From Acridotheres tristis (taxonomy: Eukaryota; Chordata; Aves; Passeriformes; Sturnidae), in contig CM072886.1 of assembly GCA_037013685.1 (NCBI GenBank), positions 30,263,080 to 30,327,079 of the forward strand: a stretch of 64,000 nt of DNA, given 5' to 3'. Of the stretch, positions 28,267 to 36,486 are shown one piece after another. A program made the translations under genes and the position numbers. Every line of letters starts with the position of its first letter. Position 1 is the first letter of the stretch. The notes below the pieces were generated by a model. That model worked only from the letters and a program-made list of their open reading frames with translations, was not told where the DNA came from and made no database searches.

Positions 28267-28972
28267 TTGAACCGTTTAAGTTGAACAACTTTTAAAAACT
28301 CATATAAAATGCCCTGGACCTATCACCACACCTGCCATCACAGTGTCTCCATTTTTGGAAGATGAGCTGATCAAAAAGCATGTATGTGGGCAGGGCAGCA
28401 GTGCTTTCGGTGGCAGCACAGATGCAGGCAGACTTCCCGAGCCAGAAGCGTTTCCTGCACACAACGGGCCACAAATATGAGACTGCAAAGTTGGTTACAT
28501 CAGACACGACTTTCTGTGTAGTCATATATCGTCAATGATGACAAGGACAGGATGCTTTTGAGCATCACATCTGGCTCTATGAGAAGAGTTCTGCAAATGC
28601 AGGTGGGGCAGCTCGGCAGCAAAGAGATTTCTAGAATGAGAAGTACAGTATTAATGATAATAAGTTCAACACTTTTTTTGGTGAGAAGACTCAACACATT
28701 TAGTGTGTAAGCATGTTGTTAAGCAAGTGGAGGAAATAACTAGTCATGCAGAGACCCAAAGCACAGCTCCCTTATCTCAGTGCCCTGGCAGCATTTTGAG
28801 ACTGGAAAATCAACAGCAAGCAAGGAAATTATATTATTTAGGCTATTAAATTATGTATTATAATAAACATAATTATTTAGGAAATTAAAACAGCCATTTT
28901 GATAGGAAGTGGTAGTATACTTGCATATATCCTCAGCTGCATCAGGGTTAGTGATGGGGAAAAAATTCTTTC

Positions 28973-29616
28973 TGTTATCCTGGCTGCTGATAAGATAGAG
29001 TTAATTTTTTTTCCTAGCAGCTGGTACAGTACTGTGAGGTTTGCATTTAGTATGAGAATGTTGATAACACACTGCTGTTTTAGGTGCTGCTGAGAAATAA
29101 TTACTCTAAATTAAGGGCTTTCCAGTCCCCCAAGCTTTGCTAGTGAGCAGGTACACAAGAAGTCAGAAAGGAGCACAGCCAGGACAGCTGACCCAAACTA
29201 GACAAAGGGATATTCCATACCACAGAATACCACGCCCAGTACATTAAACCAGGTGGAGTTGACAGGAGGAGACAATTGCTGCTCAGGGTTGGACTGAATG
29301 TTGATCAACAGGCAGTAAGCAATTGTACTGTGCATAATTTGTCTTTCTTGGGTTTTATTTTTATTTCTCTCTCTCTTTGTTGTCAACCTTTATTATTATT
29401 ATATTGTATTGCATTTTGTTATGTTATGTTATGTTATGTTATGTTATATTATATTAATTATATTATATTTTGATTGCTGTTTAGCGTTTTATGTTTTATT
29501 TTAATTATTAAACTGTTCTTATGCAAACCTATAATTCTCTCCTCCCCACCAGGACCAGGGGACAGTGATGAGTAGCTCTATGTTACTTAGTTGCTGGCTG
29601 GGGTCAAACCACCACA
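28973..29616 (-). mobile_element. Avian ERV solo LTR, apparently full length (644 bp)
   Basis: On the minus strand it starts TGTGGTGGTTTGACCCCAGC and ends GGCTGCTGATAAG...GGATAACA, giving TG...CA ends. The first block is a common avian endogenous retrovirus LTR start, as I recall it. An (ATAAC)n run (29415-29450 on +, GTTAT units) lies in its AT-rich middle. No gag, pol or env sequence flanks it, so it is a solo LTR. I could not identify a target-site duplication. Confidence 0.8.
29416..29450 (+). repeat. (GTTAT)n short microsatellite inside the LTR
   Basis: Six or so GTTAT units followed by degenerate ATTAT units within the 28973-29616 LTR. Confidence 0.85.
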
Positions 29617-30025
29617 TCCACGAGTTCAGATCTCAGTGCTCTAGACCAAAAGGAAGGAGTCACTGTGTTGCAAGCTTTTGTGACTAACCATGGAAGACAA
29701 ATCCAGGGTTAGGTGATACATGGAGGTGCACTGTATCTGGGTGTCCCACAGCACTCTCCTGACCATGATGACACAAGAAGATTATGATCCTTCAAGCTCC
29801 CAGCACACTGAGACCAACAGACTGACCCATCAGAGCCACTGGGGACTGTGCCTGCACCCTGGCAAATCAAGCTCATGAGCTCATCCATTGGCATTAAGAC
29901 CTTTTCAGTGACTGATTTAATTACTTCCATGTGGTTGCTGGCTGTGTGGCTTGTCCACCTCAAAAAAAAATCTTTTATTTTCTGTCAGACTTTATTCTAC
30001 TCATAGCTTTCCTGCTTTTTGGGTG

Positions 30026-30076
30026 TTTTTTTTTTTGTTTGTTTGTTTGTTTGGTTTGGTTTGGTTTTTTTTTTTA
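30026..30076 (+). repeat. T-rich / (GTTT)n low-complexity tract
   Basis: T runs flanking several GTTT and GGTTT units. It resembles a decayed simple repeat. Confidence 0.8.
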
Positions 30077-31078
30077 CATATTTGATAGTATCTATCTCTT
30101 AATCAGAAGGAACTATATCTCAAGGTTTTTCCTTCCCTACTTAATCTGACACTGATGATGGTAGGGCATGTCACATACTAAGCCAAAGGGGCTCTCTGGC
30201 TTGGGAGAAATAAGAAGGCAATATTTCTGCAGAGAATTACACCTGACAGAAGACTGGGACAGGAGGAGAGAAGCCAAAAATACTTCATACCAATGACAAG
30301 TAGAATCAAGAAACTCCTTGAGTTCAAATATACTTCAGGCAAGACTTGATTTTAGTTTTCAAACTTGTGATAGATTGGGCATAGAAAACTGTACAGAAGA
30401 GAATTATCTCTCCCTTAAGGTGGATCATCTCTATGCAGGATGACATGATTCTGGGTGCTGGAAAAAACACATTTTTGACCTAGTAGGGGAACCTCACTGG
30501 TAAATGTCCTGAAGTCAGTTTCCACACTGTGTCCTTGGATATACTGAAGTCCTGGATTGCAGCTGTCACCTGTTACTGTGACAAGAAATAAAGTCTGATG
30601 TTTTGAGTAATGTGAGGTAGATTTCACTTTCCCTTCCTAAGCTAAAAGCTCACCTTTTCAATGTCTGATACAATGTCATACAGTAGACAGAGCTGATACA
30701 GTAGCAGGGTGTGAAGTGCATGGGCCCTGTCTAGAGCCTCATAAATCCTGTTCAGAACAAGTGATTCAGCGCCTGAGACATACCTGCTTTCTCATAGTAA
30801 CTGCAACACAGTAATGACATGAGAAGATCCTAGGAGAACATCAGGTGACTGAGAAGCAGGTGCAATGGAATGCAGTACAAAAAAGGGAAGCTTTGTGTTT
30901 CAGGCCTGGAGAAGTTAGGACTATGGCAATCAGAACTGAAGCATTCATTTATAACACTGGTCTTCCTGAAGGTAGGATTCTTAATCCAGTTCTGTGCTGT
31001 CTGAGGTTCCCCAGGATGATGCATTTGCAAAGAGAGGATACTACAGAAGAAATCATTGCTTGAGTTCTTATGGTGCTG

Positions 31079-31474
31079 TCAATAGATGTTTTCCACAGAA
31101 TCCAAGTAGGTCAAATACCTCTTGCTTGGTTCACTTGGGATCATGTGGAGCAATGCCGAAGGGGCTTGCTTGCCAAGTACATGATTTCCACTGTGGCTCT
31201 GGTCCAGGCTCTTTCTGATCAGTAACACTATGCCATCACCAAATACTTCAAAGTTGCTGTTGATGGAGTTGGGACAGTTTACAATAAAACCACCAGGAGT
31301 ATAAGAGTAAATATCCACCCAAGCCTGCATATATTTCTTGGGAAACATTTGAGTTCCATGGCTAAGCAGCACCAAAAGCACAAAGGGAGCATGAAAGAAC
31401 TGGCAAAAGAGCCTTTGGGCTGGCAAATAAGCTTCATTCATAAATATGGTTATCTGATACTTGATCTTATGCAA
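31079..31474 (-). other. Unidentified 131-codon open frame
   Basis: An open frame from ATG to stop with mixed composition (not simple repeat) lies on the minus strand, in intergenic DNA. It has no recognised domain, no signal peptide I can defend and no splice or promoter context. I cannot tie it to a family. It could be a relic of a processed copy or chance. I do not call it a gene. Confidence 0.2.
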
Positions 31475-34216
31475 TCCTGGCAGACAAAAATTACTCCTTC
31501 ATATGTTTATATAAATATTCTCACCCCTACCCCCAGCTTCAGTCAAACAGTGTGGTCTTATAGTAGTTCAGCACTTTGTGTCTAAGGGCTGAAGAATTTT
31601 TAATCTAATACAAGCTACCCTACCACTGCTCTTACAGTTTAGTGAAGCCACCATGTCATTACTGTCTCTGCTGCTTGCAGCTGCTGGCCTCTCGTCTCTC
31701 TGTCCAAATGCAACCTGTGTAAGTGCTGGCAGAGAGTAGAGAAGGGAACCAATGAAACTGGAGCACACAGACAGCTGTCTTTCCCTCCCCCTTCACGCCC
31801 TCTCTTTTTTTTCCCCCTTTGTAAAGATATTCGGATGTTGTTCTGTTCTGCATTACATGCCCCACTGTGCTCTAGAGAGTCAGCTTAAATACACCCAAAA
31901 ATATCAGTCAGTGTGTTAGGTGAAAAATCAATGAATGCTAAAGACAGCTTAAAGAGCAAACCAGAAATGATAAAGAAGTGAGTTTGGGAGCTTAAAAAGG
32001 AAGAGAAAACAGGAAAAAAATGCAACATACAGGTAGGGATTTGGGGTGAGAGAATATTTTTGAGGTGGAGAAATGAGTGACTATTAGGACAAGGAAAGAA
32101 AGTAGCAAAAAAAAAAGGGAAAAGCAAGACCCAGGGAATTAAATTCACACAGGAAGGAGCTGGAGAAAAAGAAAATGAAAAGATTAGGAAAACAGAAACA
32201 AAGCATAGAAGAACTGACAAACAAGAGAGACAGAAAACTGCACATATGGATAGAGAGAGGATAATTAAAGTATCAAAAACAAGGAGATAAGCTCTTTGTA
32301 GTTAAAATATATACACACTGTGAGAGACACAAAGCAATAGAGACTCAGCATTAAGTGGATTTTCTTAGTTTGGGCTGTTGTGCAAACCAGCCACCCTCAT
32401 GTGATACTATGCCTGAGCTACATCTTGCCAGGAACCTCATATTTCAGTGGGTCTCTGCTCACCCACACATTTCCATGCTGTGCTCTTCTCCTGGGTGACA
32501 ACACATTCTAAGGTTCTGAGCCTGAAAGAAAGTGATGATGAAAGCCTTTTGTTTATTTTTTTTTTGCTTCTGATATTTCAGTTTCATAGATCTCTATTAG
32601 CAGTTGGGACTCCTGTGCCAACAGACATACGTATGCAGACCTGATTTTTCTTTCATATAACTCAACAGGTGAGTGCTGCTGACTTCTGTCAAAGCCCACA
32701 GAGAACAACCAGCATCAGGATGCAAAGGGAAGGTACTGGTTCATGTGGGAACAATGCTGAAAGGTGCAGACCCAGAAAGCTTAAGCTGGCAGAAAGAATT
32801 TGAGCAAGAGTGACATTTGGAATTTGGGAAAGAGTAGGTGGTATAGCAGTAACTATGGATGGTAAAAATAAAAAATTAAAATCATGGTGACCCTACTAAA
32901 ACCACCTATACCACCATCATCTTTTATCTGTTGCTTCAATCACTTGCTGAGTTGAGACAGATTTTACTCTTTGCATCCTAGAGGATATTTTTCAAAAGCA
33001 CTGTACCTACAGCCTCAGATGGAAACCCAGTAAAAGTTTCCATAGGACTTAAAACCTCCATCTCTCACTTAAAAAAAAAGAGTGACCTTGAGAGCACATT
33101 TGCCTGTTCTTCATACATCCCCTCCTTCAGGAGATGCCCCATACTCTGCTTCCCAAAGCCGAGTACACAGAAAAATGCTGCTCTGAACAGCCTGACCCTA
33201 CACTCCCATACACTGTCCAGGGACTGGAGCTCCCAGAGAGCTCAGTCTTGGCCCTGTGGTGGAGGTGACCCAGTCTCCTGCTCATCTGGTGACCACTGGA
33301 TCGCCAGCAGGTCACCTGCTTGGATGTGAGGGATGGTGCCCTGTCCACCTGCCTTGGCAGTGGACTCTCTAAGGGGGAAGCCCTACTCTTGCTGCTCCCT
33401 GGCACTGACTAGGAAGCATTGGGGTTTGGCTGAGCTGTAAACTGTGAGCTACTACCACTTGCTTGTCTGAACACAAATAATTCAGCGTTTGTAGGGTCAT
33501 GATCCCTTCTCAACTGTTGTTGCTGTGAAACAAAAAAAAAATTTGCCATGTAGATAGAGCAGGAATTCAAGAAGTTTTGGGGAATTTATAGATGAAAGAA
33601 GGAAGCTTTAATTACATTCTCTGAAAGCACAATAGTGAGATGTACTTAGAATCCCAGTTCACAACAACTAGGCTGGACAGTTTGGGGGAGCAAGAAGTGA
33701 AAATACATTTACAGTGTAGAAAACACAGAATAAGCAATCTTAACTATGTTATGTGTGATACCTTTTCTGTGTACCTTTCGAATGTTGTTAGGAAATGGGC
33801 CCACCTCACTAGCATAGTTTTTAACTTTCACTACTACAGTGGCTAAACTGATAGCCTTTCAAAAGTATGGAGCAGTGCTCTGGGGATAAAATCACAACAC
33901 AGTGACTGACACACAAGAAAATTGTCTCTTTAGAAAACAGAAACCTTTAGAACTACAGAATTATGACAGAGTTCAGAAAATTACTGTCTACCCCTGCACT
34001 GATGTGGAATCAAATACTCCTAGACTAGGCTGACACATGAACATTCTAACTTCTCAAAAACTTCCTGTGAAGGAAGTTCCTTTGGTCCAACAGTTGGTCT
34101 ATTCTGGTGTCTCACTATTACAATATAACATAACAGAGCAGAGATTAAGAGCTTGGCTGTGTTATGTACATAGTAGGGACAAACATCGTTCATTCACTGC
34201 CACAACAAAGTAACGC

Positions 34217-34274
34217 TTGAATTGGATTTGATGATCCTTATGGGTCCCTCCAACCCAGACTATTCTGTACTGTA
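34217..34274 (+). mobile_element. CR1 LINE 3' end relic
   Basis: TTGGATTTGATGATCCTTATGG, GGTCCCTCCAACCCAGACTA and TTCTGTACTG match the CR1 3' end. Confidence 0.8.
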
Positions 34275-34507
34275 ATTTTCTACTTGTGACCTGTGTTTTC
34301 TGTCTGTATAATGTCTGGAAACATCCTGTACCATGCTTATGTCTATCACTTTCTTACTCTACAACGGTATTTCGATATTTCCTCTCTTCCAAAGAGTTTG
34401 TTGGAGGCCTGGAGGAGAGATTAAGGGGAGAGTGGCCTCCTCCTTTTGAAGGATGAAACTGTTGAATTGCTGGTAAAGAACTGCTTTGGCACTTTCGTCT
34501 TTGACTT

Positions 34508-34948
34508 ATCATAGAATCATAGAATGGCCTGCAAAGGGAAGGAACTTAAAGATCATCTAGTTCCAACCCTTCTGCCATGTGAGACTCATTCCACTAGACC
34601 AGGTTGCTCAGAACTCCATCCAGCCTAGCCTTGAACACTTCCAGGGACAGAGCATCCACAAGTCCTCTGGGCAACCTGTTCCAGTGTCTCATCCCCTCCA
34701 CAGTAAAGAATTTTTTCCTAGTATCTAATCTAAACCTACTCTCAGACTGAAGCCATTTCCCTGTGGTCCCATCACTACAAATAGTTCTTGCGAACAATCT
34801 CTCTACATCTTTCTTGTAGGGTCCATTTAGGTACTGGAAAGCTGCAAAAAAGTTAACTCTATAGCCTTCTCTTTTCCAGGCTGAAAAAATCCAAATGTCT
34901 CAGCTTTCCCTTGTAGGAGAGGTGCTTCATGCCACTAATCTTCATGGA
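34508..34948 (-). mobile_element. CR1 LINE fragment, well preserved, about 440 bp
   Basis: It begins with the tail TCATAGAATCATAGAATGG, then GATCATCTAGTTCCAACCC, CCACTAGACCAGGTTGCTCAG, TTGAACACTTCCAGGGACAG and CTCTGGGCAACCTGTTCCAG. It ends about 150 bp upstream of the SP4 CpG island. The minus-strand open frame inside is repeat-derived. Confidence 0.95.
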
Positions 34949-35372
34949 AGCTGGTGATTTTGCACTTGACAAACAACTTGGGCATATAGCACACAAAATT
35001 TAAACTAACAAAATTTGCATACGTAAACCAATTTTTCTTTCTAAATCTGAATAGGGCTTTGGAGGTGGTTATTGTAGATCTACCATATCTTGCACCACAT
35101 AGCTGCCACGACCAGTTTCGGCTTGCCCAGCTATCGCTTCACACCCTTCAGGCAGAGCGGGGCCGAAGCCGCAGGGAACAGCGGCACAAGCATCGGCAGG
35201 AAACAACAGCAGCACGGTAATTCATCTGGTTTTAATTCAACAACAACCAGCTTAGGGGAGCACAACGCGCCGGGGACCGAGTCCCGCTTTGTGACTGCAG
35301 CATGACCGAGCGCTGACGGGCAGGGCTGACCCGCCCCGAACCGCGCCGGAGGCACCTGCCGGGCACCGCCGC

Positions 35373-35384
35373 CACGCATGCGCG
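35373..35384 (+). promoter_or_regulatory. NRF1-like palindromic site
   Basis: CACGCATGCGCG matches the NRF1 consensus YGCGCAYGCGCR at 11 of 12 positions, with A for G at position 2. It lies 24 bp upstream of the ZNF143-type site, in the upstream part of the CpG island. Binding is inferred. Confidence 0.55.
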
Positions 35385-35407
35385 CTCATCGCCACCGCCA
35401 GCCCGCA

Positions 35408-35426
35408 ACTACATATCCCGGCGTGC
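35408..35426 (+). promoter_or_regulatory. ZNF143/THAP11-type (SBS) promoter motif
   Basis: ACTACATATCCCGGCGTGC has the form ACTACAnnTCCCrGmrTGC, the long element bound by ZNF143 (STAF) and THAP11/HCFC1 at many CpG-island promoters. Both the ACTACA half and the TCCCGGC-TGC half are intact. Such a long match in a CpG island is unlikely to be chance. Function is inferred. Confidence 0.65.
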
Positions 35427-35452
35427 CGGGCGTGCCCGCCTCTGCGGCCGAG

Positions 35453-35457
35453 CCAAT
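35453..35457 (+). promoter_or_regulatory. CCAAT box (first of three)
   Basis: AGCCAATGGG fits an NF-Y site. Further CCAAT cores lie at 35604-35608 (+ strand) and 35829-35833 (inverted, ATTGG). This one is 27 bp downstream of the ZNF143-type motif. Confidence 0.45.
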
Positions 35458-36095
35458 GGGGAGGGAAGGAGCAGTCTCCGCCTCCACGCAGCAGGTGTGG
35501 ACGCCATCCCCGAGCCACCCTCCCCCGCCCGCAGGCAGAGGGCTGGCGCGAGAGGCTCTTACAAAGGGGTACAGCGGCGGCAGAGCGAATAGGCCCTGGC
35601 TCCCCAATGGAAGCCGCAGGAGTGCCTCCCTCCCGCTCCCTGGACAGCCGGGAAAGCGGGCGCGGCGGCCGCACCTCAGGGGAAGCGGCGGCTCGGGGGC
35701 TTCCCGCGCGCTGTCAGTTACGAGCGCGCCAGGCGGGCGGGCGCCACCGGGTTGGCCGGCGGCCGCGCGCGGCCCCGCCCGCTCCCTCGCCGGATTCGCT
35801 GGCGACCGGGGCGCGCTCGCCGTCCATCATTGGCCCGAGCCGCGGCGGGACCCGGAGCTGAGGGCTCGGCCGGACCCCGCCCCGCCCCGGCCGAGGCTCC
35901 GCCCCCCGCCCGCCCCTCCGCCCAGCGCTGTCAAGCGAGCGGCGCGAGCGCGGAAGCCCGGGCGGCCCGCACGTCCCCGCCCCCGCGGAGCGCGCGCGGC
36001 TCTGCGGCCACGCCCCCTCCCGCGCGGAGCGGCGGGGCAGAGGACCGGAGGAGGAGAAGGAGGAGGCGGAGGAGGCAGAGGGCTCTGGGCCGCGG

Positions 36096-36231
36096 CCCGC
36101 CCCCGACCCGCCCCCTGTGCCTGCGGCGTGGGGAGCCGCGCTGAGGCGGAGCGGGGCAACCGAGGGGCCGGCGGCTGGGCTCGGTTTCCTGCTCAGTGGG
36201 CGTCGTTGGGGCCCCGGCGGGCCCCGCCCCC
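36096..36231 (+). promoter_or_regulatory. GC-box cluster (Sp/KLF sites)
   Basis: CCCGCCCCC occurs at 36096-36104, 36107-36115 and 36223-36231, each a canonical Sp/KLF GC box on the opposite strand. They lie 250-385 bp upstream of the SP4 start codon. Sp factors, including Sp4 itself, are plausible binders. Confidence 0.5.
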
Positions 36232-36479
36232 GCGCCGCCCACCCCGGGCCCCAGCTGTCACTCAAGGCGGCGGGCTGAGGCCGGCGGCAGCGGCGGGCGG
36301 AGAGAGAGACAGCTACGCCACAGCCCAGCGGCGGCCATTCGTGGAAAAATAGGCCGTCCCGCTCCTCCCAGCTCCGGCTGCGACCGGCCTTCTCCCCGCT
36401 ACCCCCACCCCACCCTCCGCCTCCTCCTCCTCCTTCTCCTCCCCCCTAGAGCGGCGCCTCAGCGGGGCATTAATGCGGG

Positions 36480-36486
36480 ATGAGCG
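36480..36486 (+). CDS. SP4: SP4 coding exon 1 (start codon, Met-Ser and first base of Asp3)
   Basis: Only seven coding bases, ATGAGCG, lie at the 3' end of an otherwise 5' UTR exon. The donor GTATGT follows directly at 36487. Joined to exon 2 it reads MSDQKKEE, the expected SP4 N-terminus. The start has G at -3 and A at +4, an adequate Kozak context. The 5' end of the exon cannot be placed from sequence. Confidence 0.9.

Larger units (their letters stand above)
29617..34216. other. Intergenic, no gene recognised
   Basis: Contains the unidentified open frame at 31079-31474 (minus), a purine-rich tract at about 31890-32240 and a moderately GC-rich block at 33120-33420. None resembles a known gene. 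Confidence 0.6.
35100..36479 (+). promoter_or_regulatory. SP4: SP4 CpG-island promoter and 5' UTR
   Basis: GC and CpG content rise sharply at about 35.1 kb and stay high to the SP4 start, in contrast to the AT-rich flanks. The region has no evident TATA box. It has several GC boxes, three CCAAT boxes, an NRF1-like site and a ZNF143-type site, the usual make-up of a broad housekeeping-style promoter. The transcription start cannot be placed; the 5' UTR is the part nearest 36479. Long open frames on both strands here reflect the GC-rich composition. GC boxes could allow autoregulation by Sp factors, an inference. Confidence 0.85.

Noticed and set aside
35378..36352. 324-codon open frame and several others on both strands in the CpG island
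   Set aside because: Composition is Arg/Pro/Ala/Gly-rich in every frame, as expected from GC-rich DNA with few stops. No domain is seen and the region is promoter and 5' UTR of SP4.
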